DNA from: Streptomyces griseoaurantiacus
Lineage (GTDB): Bacteria > Actinomycetota > Actinomycetes > Streptomycetales > Streptomycetaceae
DNA length: 44,496 nt
NCBI GenBank assembly: GCA_014656015.1
Contig: BNBP01000058.1
Span: forward strand, 1-44,496
Reading direction: 5' to 3'
Shown here: positions 7,874 through 18,310 of the stretch, piece after piece
Numbering within the stretch: position 1 is the stretch's first letter
How the letters are laid out: each line of letters starts with the position of its first letter
Notes under the pieces: model-generated
What the model was told of the DNA's origin: nothing
What the model saw: the letters and a program-made list of their open reading frames with translations, nothing else
Database searches by the model: none
Position numbers and translations under genes: made by a program

Positions 7874-10800
7874 GTGACGGGGCTGGTGCTACTGCGCGCT
7901 CGCGCGCACCGCCTGCTGCTCGCGGCCGCACTCCTCACCGTCGTGCTGACCACGGCTGTCCTGGCCACCCTCACCGCCTACTCGGGCGCCCTCGGCGACG
8001 CCTCCGTGCGCCACGCCCTCGCCGAGGCCCCCACGGCCGGCGAGGCCGCGCTGGTCGTCAAGGCGGAGGTCCCGGCTCAGGGGCGCGCGGCGGCGGACAA
8101 GGCGGTGCGGGCGGGCGCCCGGCGCACCTTCGACGGGCTCCCCGTGACCGTACGCACCCTCGTGCGCTCCGGCCCGTACGCCCTCCCCCGCTCCCTGCGC
8201 CCGGCCGCCCACCCCGCCGCCGGGGCCGACGGCAAGGGCGGCGGCGAAGGCGACGGGAAGACCGGCGAGAACAGCGAGAACGGCGGCAGCGGCAGTGGCA
8301 GCGGCGAGGGGGACAATCCGGACCTCACCTTCTTCGCCGCGCTGGACCGCGGCCAGATCCGCTTCACCGCCGGCCGTGCCCCCGCCGCCCCGGCCGCCTC
8401 CGGCACCGTCGAGGTCGCCCTCCCCGAGGCCGCCGCCAAGCGCCTGCGGCTCGCCCCCGGCGACCGGTTCACCGTCACCGACCGCCTGGACGGCCCCTCC
8501 GTGAAGGTCCGGGTGAGCGGGCTGTACCGTCCGGCGCGCCCCGACGCCCCCTACTGGCGCCTCGACGACCTCGGCGGCCGCGGCGTCGGCACCCTCTCCT
8601 TCACCACCTACGGCCCCCTCCTCACCGACCCCGGCGCGCTCACCTCCGGCCGGGTGGGCACGGGCACCACCGCCTGGCTGGCCACCGCCGACCACTCCCG
8701 CCTGCGCACCGGCGACCTCGACCGGTTGCGGGACGCGGCCGTCGCGGGCTCCCGGTCGCTGCGCCGCTCCCCCGCCCTGGGCGGCTCCACCGCGGTGAGC
8801 ACCTCGCTGCCCGCCGTCCTGGACCGGGTGGAACGCGCGCTGCTCGTGGCGCGCTCGACCCTGCTGATCGTCGCCCTGCAGCTCGTCCTCCTGGCCGGGT
8901 ACGCGCTGCTGCTCGTCGCCGGGCTGCTGAGCGCCGAGCGAGCCGCCGAGACCCGGCTGCTGCGCGCCCGCGGCGCCTCCCGGCCCCGGGTGGCGGGGCT
9001 CGCGGGCCTGGAGGCGCTGCTGCTCGCGCTGCCGGCCGCCGTCTGCGCCCCCCTGCTCGCGGGCCCGCTCACCGGGCTGCTCTCCGGGCTGGGCCCGCCG
9101 GCCCGGATCGGACTGCGCCCGGACGCCTCGGCGGACGAGCCCGGGGTGTGGCTGGTGGCGGTCGCGGTGGCGCTGGGCTGCGCGCTCGCGGTGGCCGCTC
9201 CGGCGCTCACCGCGGCGTCCGACGCGCCGACGGGGCGCGCACGCGCGCTGCCCGCTCCCGTGCGCGCCGGGGCGGACCTCGGCCTGCTGGCCGTGGCGGG
9301 AGTGGCGTACTGGCAGCTCGACCGCCGGGCCGGCGGTGCCGTGAGCGGTGACGGGTCGGGCGGCCTCGGCATCGACCCGCTGCTCGTGGCGGCCCCCGCG
9401 CTCGCGCTGCTCGCCGGGACCGTGCTGACACTGCGGTTGCTGCCGCCGGTGGCCCGGCTCGCGGAACGCCGGGCGGCCGCCGGCCGCGGACTGACGGCCG
9501 CTCTCGCCGGCTGGCAGTTCAGCCGCCGCCCGGGACGTACCGGCGGCCCGGTGCTGCTGCTGGTGCTCGCCGTCGCGCTCGGCCTGCTCGGCATCGGCCA
9601 GGCCGCCTCCTGGAGCCGCTCGCAGGACGACCAGGCGGACTTCCGCGCGGGCGCCCCGGTGCGCGTGACGCTCACCGGCGAGGGCACGCTCGGGGAGGCC
9701 GAGGCCTTCGCCGAGCTCCCCGGGGTGCGCGAGGCCGCCCCCGCCGCGCGCACCACCGCGCCGCTCTCGGGCGACCGCACGGCGACCGTGCTGGCCCTGG
9801 ACACCACGCACGCCGCCGAAACGGTCCTGCTCCGCTCCGACCTGGCGCCCACCGGCACCCCCCTCACCGGACTCGCGCCGAAGCGGTCCGCCGCCGCCAC
9901 GGCGGGCACCCGGCTGCCGAAGGACGCGGCCGCGCTGCGCGTGGCGCTGCGGCTGCGCAGCGATCCGCCCGCCGAATCCGGCACCACCGCCGACGTCCGG
10001 GCCACCGTGGTCGACCGCTACGGCGTCCCGTACCCGCTGACGGCCGGCGCGCTCCCGGCCGACGGGCGCCGCCACGAGGTCACCCTGGACCTGTCCGGGG
10101 CGGCCGGTCCGCTCACCCTGACCGGTCTGGAGCTGACGGTGCCGCAGCCGGTCTCCAGCGCACGGCGGCAGACCTTCGCCGTCGAGCGGCTGACCGCCGT
10201 CGCCGCCGACGGCGGCACGAGCCGCCCGCGCGCCGCCACCGCCTGGACGGCGACCTCGCGCACGGACGGCGCCGAAGCCACCGTCGACGGCCGCGACCGG
10301 CCCACCGCGCCCCGCGTGCGCCGCGCCCCGGACGGCACGGTCTCGGTGCGGTACGGCACCGGGTTCGTGCCGCGTCAGCTCAGCTGGGCGTCCAGCACGC
10401 TGACGGTCCGGCTGCGGGCGGGCGGGACGGAGGCGCCGGAGGTGACCGGCATCGCCACCGACCGTTTCCTGCGCGCCTCGGGCGCCCGCCGCGGCGAACG
10501 CGTCGACGTGCAGTTCGGGGGCGCGACGGTGCCGGTGCGGATCACGGGGACGACGAAGGCCCTCCCGACGACCACCCCCGAGGTCAACGCCGCCGGTGCC
10601 ACCGGCACTTCCACCACCGGCACTTCCGCAGCCGGCCGGGGCGAGGAGGCCGACGGCGGCGCCCTCCTCGTCGACCTGCGTGCCGTGAACGACGTGCTGC
10701 GCACCCGTTACGGGCAGAGCGCGCCGCCCACCGAGTGGTGGCTGCGGCCCGACCCGGGTGCCACCGCCCGCGTGGCCGCCGCGCTGCGGGAGCGCCCGGA

Positions 10801-11296
10801 GCTGACGCCCTCGCAGGTCCTCGTCCGCGACGAGATCGCCGCCCGGCTGCGCGACGACCCGTTCGGCGTGGGCCCGCAGACGGCGTTCGCCGCGGCCGCC
10901 GTCGTCGCGGCGGCGCTGGCCGCCGTGGGCTTCGCGGTGAGCACGGCGGGGGCGCTGCGGGAGCGGGCCACGGAGTTCGCGGTGCTGCGTGCCCTGGGCG
11001 CCCCACGCCGGCAACTCGCCCGGCTCGTCGCCGTCGAACAGGGACTGCTGGTGGCGCTGGGACTGCTGGTCGGCACGGCCCTGGGCACGGTCCTCACCCG
11101 GGCCGTGGTGCCGCTGATCGTCATGACCTCGGGCGCCGCCCGCCCGGTGCCCGACGTCCTGGTGCGGCTTCCCCTCCCCCAGTCCCTCCTGCTCCTCGCC
11201 GTGGTCGCCGCGGCGCCCCTCGCCCTCACGGTCCACCTGTCCCTGCGCCGCCGTCCGCACCCGGCGTCCTCCCTGCGCCGCCAAGGGGGCGAGTGA
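7874..11296 (+). CDS. FtsX/MacB-type ABC transporter permease (first of two)
   Basis: This large membrane protein of about 1140 residues has one N-terminal membrane segment (AHRLLLAAALLTVVLTTAVL), a big extracellular region, a central FtsX-type helix group (residues about 330-600) and a second extracellular region. It ends in an FtsX core with TEFAVLRALGAPRRQLARLV and several helices. This double-FtsX layout is that of type VII-like ABC systems that move lipoproteins, peptides or drugs by mechanotransmission rather than by a pore. A GSG/GEG-rich insert lies near residue 130. I prefer GTG 7874, preceded by GGCGGGGGGCC; ATG 7838 is the alternative. It is followed after one base by a second permease and then by the ATPase. 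Confidence 0.87.
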   Translation: MTGLVLLRARAHRLLLAAALLTVVLTTAVLATLTAYSGALGDASVRHALAEAPTAGEAALVVKAEVPAQGRAAADKAVRAGARRTFDGLPVTVRTLVRSGPYALPRSLRPAAHPAAGADGKGGGEGDGKTGENSENGGSGSGSGEGDNPDLTFFAALDRGQIRFTAGRAPAAPAASGTVEVALPEAAAKRLRLAPGDRFTVTDRLDGPSVKVRVSGLYRPARPDAPYWRLDDLGGRGVGTLSFTTYGPLLTDPGALTSGRVGTGTTAWLATADHSRLRTGDLDRLRDAAVAGSRSLRRSPALGGSTAVSTSLPAVLDRVERALLVARSTLLIVALQLVLLAGYALLLVAGLLSAERAAETRLLRARGASRPRVAGLAGLEALLLALPAAVCAPLLAGPLTGLLSGLGPPARIGLRPDASADEPGVWLVAVAVALGCALAVAAPALTAASDAPTGRARALPAPVRAGADLGLLAVAGVAYWQLDRRAGGAVSGDGSGGLGIDPLLVAAPALALLAGTVLTLRLLPPVARLAERRAAAGRGLTAALAGWQFSRRPGRTGGPVLLLVLAVALGLLGIGQAASWSRSQDDQADFRAGAPVRVTLTGEGTLGEAEAFAELPGVREAAPAARTTAPLSGDRTATVLALDTTHAAETVLLRSDLAPTGTPLTGLAPKRSAAATAGTRLPKDAAALRVALRLRSDPPAESGTTADVRATVVDRYGVPYPLTAGALPADGRRHEVTLDLSGAAGPLTLTGLELTVPQPVSSARRQTFAVERLTAVAADGGTSRPRAATAWTATSRTDGAEATVDGRDRPTAPRVRRAPDGTVSVRYGTGFVPRQLSWASSTLTVRLRAGGTEAPEVTGIATDRFLRASGARRGERVDVQFGGATVPVRITGTTKALPTTTPEVNAAGATGTSTTGTSAAGRGEEADGGALLVDLRAVNDVLRTRYGQSAPPTEWWLRPDPGATARVAAALRERPELTPSQVLVRDEIAARLRDDPFGVGPQTAFAAAAVVAAALAAVGFAVSTAGALRERATEFAVLRALGAPRRQLARLVAVEQGLLVALGLLVGTALGTVLTRAVVPLIVMTSGAARPVPDVLVRLPLPQSLLLLAVVAAAPLALTVHLSLRRRPHPASSLRRQGGE

Positions 11297-11297
11297 C

Positions 11298-14186
11298 ATG
11301 CGCCCGCACCGACGTACCCCCCTCGGCACCCGGGTCCCCGCCCCCTGGGTGCGGACCCGGCTGCGCGTGGCTCCCGGGGTCGCGGTGGGGCTCGCCCTGC
11401 TCGTGGCCGTCACCGCCTTCCTGGCCGCCGTGTGCCCGCGGGTCGTGGACCGGGCCGAGGACGCCGGGCTGCGGCGGGCCGTCGCCGACGCCGAGGCCCG
11501 CCGCACCACCGTGCAGGTCGCGGCCCCGCAGCTCAACCCCGGGTTCTCGCCTGAGCGGCGCGAAGCCGCACTGCGGCCCGGCACCCTGCGCCGGCAGTAC
11601 GCCGCCGTGCTCGGCGAGGTCCGCCGGCCGCTGGCCGCCGACCGCGCGCAGTCCTCCTACGGGGTCCGCACCGCGACGCCGCTGGCGGTGCCCGACGCCG
11701 GTCTGGCCCGGCCCGACAACGTCCCGCCGCGTGTGGTGCTCGCCGCCCAGAACGACCTCGCCGGCCACGCCCGGCCGCGCTCCGGCCGACTGCCCCGCGC
11801 CACCGGCACGGTGACCGCGACGACCCGCGCCGTCGAGGCCGCCGTCACCACCGAGACCGCCGAGCACCTGCGCATCGAGGTGGGCTCGGTGATCCACGTG
11901 CCCGGCGCGGACCGCGCCCCGCTGGCCGTGCGCGTCACCGGCATCCTCGCGCCCCGGCAGCCCGAGGGCGCCTACTGGGAGGCCCAGCCCCTGCTGCGCT
12001 CCCCCTCCCTCGTCCGGGACGGCAACTCGCCCGCCGCGCCCACCTACTGGCTCGGCGCCCTGCTGCTGCCACCACAGGCCGCGCCCGCGATGCTCGGCAC
12101 CTCGGGCAACCCCGTGCGCTACTGGCAGGTGGCGCCCGACACCACCCGCACGCCCGCGCACGCGCTGCCGGAGCTGCGTTCCGCCGTCGCCACCCTGGAG
12201 AGCGGCCCCGGCCACGGCCGGATACGGGACGCCGTCGACCCGGACGCGGTGACCGAGACCGACCTCGACACCGTCCTCGACGACTACGAGGACCTGCGCT
12301 CCCGCATCGCCCCGCTGGTCTCCGTCGCCGCCCTCGGCACCGGCGCGGTCGCCCTCGTCGTCCTGCTGATGGCGGGCGGACTCGCCGCCGACCGCCGCCG
12401 CGCCGAACTGGGACTGCTGCGCGCCCGCGGCGCCTCGCTGCCGGGTCTCGCCGGACGGCTGCTCGCCGAGACGGCGGTGGTGGCGGTGCCCGCCGGCGCG
12501 CTGGGCCTGGCCGCGGCGCTGTGGGCCGTCCCGCACGGCCGCTCGGCGTACGCGGTGGCGGCGGCCGGCACCGTCACCCTGCTCGCCTGCCTCGCGCTCC
12601 CGGTGCGCGCGGCGGCCCGGCACCGCACGGCCCACCTCCACACGGGCCGTGAGGACGTCGTCTCCGCACGTCCCTCCCGGCGCCGCACCGTCGCCGAACT
12701 CACCCTGCTGGTGCTGGCCGCCGGTGCGGTGGAGGCACTGCGGCGGCGGGGCACGTCCGAGGGGGCGGGCACCCGCGGGGACGCGCTGGTCTCCCTGGCG
12801 CCCGTGCTGGTCGCGGTGATCGCCGCCCTGGTGCTGGTGCGACTGCACCCGCTGCCCCTGCGCCTGCTGACCCGGGCGACGGACCGGCTGCGGGGCGCCG
12901 TCGTCTCCCTGGCGCTCGCCCGGACGAGCCGCGCCTCCGTCTCCGCCGTCCTGCCCCTGCTCGCCCTGCTGACCGCGCTGACCACGGCCGCCTTCGGCGG
13001 CTCGGTGACCTCCGGGATCGGGGCCGCCCGGGACCACGCCGCCCTCCTCACCACGGGCGCGGACGCCCGTGTGGAGTCGACGTCCGGGCTGCGGGCCGGC
13101 GCGGCGGAACGGGTGCGCGGGGTGCCGGGGGTGGAGGAGGTCACCACGGCGGCACTGACCTTGGAGGCGAAGCCGCACGACGGCCCGGAGTCGGTGCCCC
13201 TGACCGCGGTCTCCCCGGACGCCTACGCCCGGCTGGCCGACCGTGTGCACCTGGGCGCCTTCCCGGCCCGCACCCTGACCGCCGCCACGACCACGCCGGA
13301 CGGCTCCAGCGGCTCGGGCGGGTCAAGCGGCTCGGGCCGGTCCAGCGGTCCGGACGGGTCCAGCGGCTCGGGCGGCTCCGCCGGTCCGGGCGGGGCAAGC
13401 GGCTCGGGCGGCTCCGCCGGCTCGGAGGCGGACCCGCTGCCCGTGCTGGCCTCGTCCGCCGTCGCCCACCGCTACGGCACGGCCCCCTTCCCGGTGCGGC
13501 TGGCGGACGGCGCTCACGTCACCGTTCGGATCGCGCTGGTACGGGAGTCGACCCCCGCCGTGACCGGCACGGAGTTCCTCGTCGTCGACCGTTCCGGGCT
13601 CCCCTCGGCCGCCACCCGCCCGACCACCCTCCTCGTCACCGGCTCGGACCTCGACGCCACCGCACTGCGCCGAGCCGCGGGCGGCTCCCCTGGCGTCACG
13701 GTCCGCGCCCAGGAACGCGCCGCCTACGCCCACTCGCCCCTGCAGACGGGTGCCGAGCACCTCTACACCGCGGCGGTCGCCGCCGGCGCCGGCTACGCCC
13801 TTCTCGCCCTGCTGCTCGCCCTGGTCCGCGCCGCCCCCGAACGCGTCGCGCTGCTGGCCCGGCTGCGCACCATGGGCCTCACCCGTGCCCAGGGCCGCCG
13901 TCTGCTCATCCTGGAATCGCTGCCGCAGGCCCTGCTCGCCGCGGCGGGCGGCACGCTGACGGGCTGGGCGGCGGTACGGCTGCTGTCCCCCGGCATCGAC
14001 CTCACCACGCTCGCCCTGGCCACCCCGGGCGCGGCCGGTGTCGGCCACCTGCGCACCGATCCGGCGTCCCTGCTGCTGCCGGCCCTGGCCGTGCTGCTGC
14101 TCACGGTCGCGGTCGCGGCGGTGCAGGCGTGGGTGACGGGGCGGCGCGGCTCGGTGCGAGAGCTACGGGTGGGAGAGCGCACATGA
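11298..14186 (+). CDS. FtsX/MacB-type ABC transporter permease (second of two)
   Basis: A 962-residue relative of the preceding permease, with an N-terminal membrane segment (VAVGLALLVAVTAFLAAVCP), an extracellular domain, a central helix cluster and a C-terminal FtsX-like core. Both permeases share the phrase LGLLRARGAS/TRLLRARGAS after a helix, typical of the FtsX cytoplasmic loop. An extracellular stretch near residues 669-710 is made of seven Ser/Gly-rich hexapeptides. ATG 11298 lies one base after the previous stop, so the two are translationally coupled and probably form a heterodimer powered by the ATPase downstream (inference). The substrate is unknown. Confidence 0.87.
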   Translation: MRPHRRTPLGTRVPAPWVRTRLRVAPGVAVGLALLVAVTAFLAAVCPRVVDRAEDAGLRRAVADAEARRTTVQVAAPQLNPGFSPERREAALRPGTLRRQYAAVLGEVRRPLAADRAQSSYGVRTATPLAVPDAGLARPDNVPPRVVLAAQNDLAGHARPRSGRLPRATGTVTATTRAVEAAVTTETAEHLRIEVGSVIHVPGADRAPLAVRVTGILAPRQPEGAYWEAQPLLRSPSLVRDGNSPAAPTYWLGALLLPPQAAPAMLGTSGNPVRYWQVAPDTTRTPAHALPELRSAVATLESGPGHGRIRDAVDPDAVTETDLDTVLDDYEDLRSRIAPLVSVAALGTGAVALVVLLMAGGLAADRRRAELGLLRARGASLPGLAGRLLAETAVVAVPAGALGLAAALWAVPHGRSAYAVAAAGTVTLLACLALPVRAAARHRTAHLHTGREDVVSARPSRRRTVAELTLLVLAAGAVEALRRRGTSEGAGTRGDALVSLAPVLVAVIAALVLVRLHPLPLRLLTRATDRLRGAVVSLALARTSRASVSAVLPLLALLTALTTAAFGGSVTSGIGAARDHAALLTTGADARVESTSGLRAGAAERVRGVPGVEEVTTAALTLEAKPHDGPESVPLTAVSPDAYARLADRVHLGAFPARTLTAATTTPDGSSGSGGSSGSGRSSGPDGSSGSGGSAGPGGASGSGGSAGSEADPLPVLASSAVAHRYGTAPFPVRLADGAHVTVRIALVRESTPAVTGTEFLVVDRSGLPSAATRPTTLLVTGSDLDATALRRAAGGSPGVTVRAQERAAYAHSPLQTGAEHLYTAAVAAGAGYALLALLLALVRAAPERVALLARLRTMGLTRAQGRRLLILESLPQALLAAAGGTLTGWAAVRLLSPGIDLTTLALATPGAAGVGHLRTDPASLLLPALAVLLLTVAVAAVQAWVTGRRGSVRELRVGERT
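13302..13427 (+). repeat. Seven 18-bp tandem repeats (Gly/Ser hexapeptides) in permease 2
   Basis: Seven successive 18-base units encode hexapeptides of the type GSSGSG (variants RSSGPD, GSAGPG, GASGSG, GSAGSE). They sit in an extracytoplasmic region of the permease and look like a flexible spacer that could expand or shrink by slippage. Confidence 0.75.
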
Positions 14187-14205
14187 TCACCACCGGCGGG
14201 AGGCC

Positions 14206-15201
14206 ATGATGACTACCGATCCCACGCTCGCCGACCTGGCGGACCGCGCCCGCGCGGACCGCTCGCGGCCCGCCTACGGTCACGACGCACTGATCACCTG
14301 CGACCGTCTGGTTCGGGTCTTCTCCGCCGACGGCGTCGAGGTGCAGGCCCTGCAGGGGCTCGATCTCCTCGTCCGGAAGGGCGAGTTGATGGCGCTGGTC
14401 GGCGCCTCCGGCAGCGGCAAGTCCACACTGATGAACATCCTCGCCGGGCTCGACACCCCCACCGCGGGCGCGGCCCGCGTGGCCGGTCAGGATCTGCTGG
14501 CCATGACCGCCGGTGACCGGCTGCGCTACCGCCGGGACACCGTGGGCTTCGTGTGGCAGCAGACCTCCCGCAATTTGCTCCCCTACCTCACGGCCGCGCA
14601 GAACGTGGCGCTCCCGCTGCGGCTGACGGGCCGCCCGGCCGACGTCCGCGGCATCCGGGCCCGCCGCCGCGCCCGCACGGAACGTGTGGGGGAACTCCTC
14701 GACCTGCTCGGTGTCGCCGACTGCCGGGACCGCCGCCCGCACCAGATGTCCGGCGGCCAGCAGCAGCGGGTCGCGATCGCTGTCGCCCTGGTCAACGCCC
14801 CCGACCTGCTCCTCGCCGACGAGCCCACCGGAGAGCTCGACTCCGGCACCGCCGAGCAGATCTTCGCCGCGTTCCGCACCGCCAACGAGTCCCTCGGCAC
14901 GACCGTCGTCATCGTCACCCATGACCAGGCGGTGGCGAGCGAGGTCCGCCGCACGGTCGCCATCCGCGACGGCCGCACCTCCACGGAGGTGCTGCGCCGC
15001 ACGGAGGTGGACGCGGCCACCGGGCGGGAGGCGGTGGTGGCCCGCGAGTACGCGATGCTGGACCGGGCCGGCCGGCTCCAACTGCCCGCCGACTACACGC
15101 AGGCCCTCGGCATGCGCGACCGGGTCGCCCTGGAGCTGGAACCCGACCACATCGCCGTCCGCCCCGATGACACGGACCGGGACACGAGCCTGGACCGGTG
15201 A
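14206..15201 (+). CDS. ABC transporter ATP-binding protein (MacB/LolD type)
   Basis: This 331-residue ATPase has Walker A GASGSGKST (66-74), the signature MSGGQQQRVAIAVAL, Walker B LLLADEPTGELD and the switch His in VIVTHDQ. The LDSGTAEQIF after Walker B is characteristic of the MacB/LolD/FtsE group that pairs with FtsX-fold permeases. An extra 60-70 residues follow the ATPase core (REYAMLDRAGRLQLPADYTQ), a C-terminal tail seen in some actinobacterial members. Two ATGs (14206 and 14209) follow GGGAGGCC. The gene lies 19 bases after permease 2 and completes the three-gene operon. Confidence 0.92.
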   Translation: MMTTDPTLADLADRARADRSRPAYGHDALITCDRLVRVFSADGVEVQALQGLDLLVRKGELMALVGASGSGKSTLMNILAGLDTPTAGAARVAGQDLLAMTAGDRLRYRRDTVGFVWQQTSRNLLPYLTAAQNVALPLRLTGRPADVRGIRARRRARTERVGELLDLLGVADCRDRRPHQMSGGQQQRVAIAVALVNAPDLLLADEPTGELDSGTAEQIFAAFRTANESLGTTVVIVTHDQAVASEVRRTVAIRDGRTSTEVLRRTEVDAATGREAVVAREYAMLDRAGRLQLPADYTQALGMRDRVALELEPDHIAVRPDDTDRDTSLDR

Positions 15202-15236
15202 CCGGGAACCGGTGACCGGTGACCGGGAACCGGCCG
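15196..15236. repeat. Tandem repeat of GACCGGTGACCGGGAACCGG
   Basis: The 20-bp unit occurs twice in direct succession at the end of the ATPase gene and just beyond its stop, in a 96-bp gap between convergent genes. Each unit also contains GGT/ACC dyads, so the region can fold and may help terminate transcription. I see no conventional terminator here. Confidence 0.55.
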
Positions 15237-15297
15237 TGATCGTGATCGCGCCCCGACCCCGGAACCGGACCCGGAGCAGGCCGGTTCCCTGCCCGGC

Positions 15298-16011
15298 TCA
15301 GCGGACGCTGACGCCCAGTCCGCCCACGCCGAGGCCCGTGCGGCGCACCGCGACCGAGCCGTAAGGGGTACGCAGCCTGAGCCAGGAGCCCGAGGAGAAC
15401 AGTCCCGGCCGGGCCGCCTCCGGCGGGGCTCCCCCGGGTCCTCCGACTCCCCCGGCCGGTCGCAGGAAGCCGAGGGTCTGCGCCGCGTGCACCACCCGCA
15501 CGGGCAGCGCGGTGCCGGCGACCGGGCGGGACCAGATCTCCCGTCCTATGCCGTCGAGTTCGGCGCGGGTCCGCCGTTCCTCGGGCAGCGCGTCCGTACG
15601 GGTGCGGAACTCGGCGACCGCCTCGGCCACCGTCGCCCGCAGCACGTCCGGCGCCGGCAGCCCCGGCTCGGGCCGCCAGCCGCCGCGCGGCGGCAGCACC
15701 CCGGCCCACGGCGGGCCGGTGACCGCGGCCGGAACGGCGGCCGTGGCCGCCTTCTCGTCCACGGACTCCAGCAGGTCACCGGCGGAGACGGTCACGTCGA
15801 GCGAGGCCTCGAGACCGTGCTCGTAGGGCTTGGCGAGCCGCACCGCGCGCACGGCCAGCACCTCGAAGGAGGGCGGCCGGCCGAACACGGCGAGCGCCGT
15901 CCCGGCAGCCTGGAGCCGCACCGCCGCCGCCCGGTCGTAGTGCAGCAGCCGGGAGAGGAAGCCGGCCAGGTCGGCCGCCTCCCCCTCGTCGGCGAGGTGC
16001 AGCACGCTCAT
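15298..16011 (-). CDS. Conserved actinobacterial protein of unknown function
   Basis: The 237-residue product starts MSVLHLADEGEAADLAGFLS and has no signal peptide, membrane helix or catalytic motif that I recognise. It looks like a mixed alpha/beta soluble protein with a Gly/Pro-rich segment (GGVGGPGGAPPEAARPG) before a final beta-rich stretch (SWLRLRTPYGSVAVRRTG). Its ATG overlaps the stop of the thioesterase gene by 4 bases (ATGA), so the two are translationally coupled and probably work together or share regulation. The frame is supported by this overlap and by codon use. Function is not assigned. Confidence 0.75.
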   Translation of the reverse strand: MSVLHLADEGEAADLAGFLSRLLHYDRAAAVRLQAAGTALAVFGRPPSFEVLAVRAVRLAKPYEHGLEASLDVTVSAGDLLESVDEKAATAAVPAAVTGPPWAGVLPPRGGWRPEPGLPAPDVLRATVAEAVAEFRTRTDALPEERRTRAELDGIGREIWSRPVAGTALPVRVVHAAQTLGFLRPAGGVGGPGGAPPEAARPGLFSSGSWLRLRTPYGSVAVRRTGLGVGGLGVSVR

Positions 16012-16454
16012 GCGGCGACGGCCTCGCCCTCGTCCTGGGGTGCGCCCGTGGCTCCGTCCGCCGCGTCCTCGTCCCGGTAGCCCTCGAGGAACTCGCGCTC
16101 CTCGGCGGTTATCCGACGCGGCCGCTGCGCCTCGAAGTCGAAGGGCACGATCACCGTCGACGCGCGGACGTAGACCTGGCCGGGGTCCTTCACCTCGTAG
16201 GCGAGGGTGAAGGACGCCGCCCTGATCTCCGTGACCCACAGCTCGATGTCCACGGGCGCGTGCCGGTGGACGAGCTGCCGCTTGTAGTCGATCTCATGGC
16301 GTGCCACCACGGACCCCTGCCGGAAGTCCTTGTCCGGGCGGAACAGGAAGTCGATACGGGCTTCCTCCAGGTAGCGGAGGAACACCACGTTGTTGACGTG
16401 GCCGTACGCGTCCATGTCCGCCCAGCGCAGTGGGCAGCGGTAGAGATGCCGCAA
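16008..16454 (-). CDS. Acyl-CoA thioesterase, hotdog (4HBT) family
   Basis: The 148-residue protein has the hotdog signature WADMDAYGHVNNVVFLRYLE, with the Asp at residue 15 that is catalytic in 4-hydroxybenzoyl-CoA thioesterases. Such enzymes hydrolyse acyl-CoA thioesters in the cytoplasm; the chain preference cannot be read from sequence. The start is TTG at 16454, six bases downstream of the ettA stop; the first ATG would remove the start of the fold. It sits between ettA and the unknown gene with which it overlaps by 4 bases. The C-terminal 25 residues are acidic and probably disordered. Confidence 0.88.
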   Translation of the reverse strand: MRHLYRCPLRWADMDAYGHVNNVVFLRYLEEARIDFLFRPDKDFRQGSVVARHEIDYKRQLVHRHAPVDIELWVTEIRAASFTLAYEVKDPGQVYVRASTVIVPFDFEAQRPRRITAEEREFLEGYRDEDAADGATGAPQDEGEAVAA

Positions 16455-16460
16455 GATCGA

Positions 16461-18125
<1,665 letters not shown>

Positions 18126-18310
18126 GAGAAACCGTCCGGCAGCTTGAAATCTGGGAGTGGGCAGACACACCCATCTTGCCGCACCGCCGCCCCTGGGCGA
18201 AAACGCATTGGCCGGATGGGCTCTGACCTGGCCCTTCGGCAAGGGGCTCGGTGACCGTGAAGTCGTCGACCGTGGAGCCGTTCACTGTGGAGTTGCCAAG
18301 GTGCCGCCGG

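Noticed and set aside
7889..11584. Very long leftward frame opposite the first ABC permease
   Set aside because: High GC leaves long open frames opposite real genes; its product is low-complexity Gly/Arg/Gln, while the sense frame encodes clear FtsX helices.
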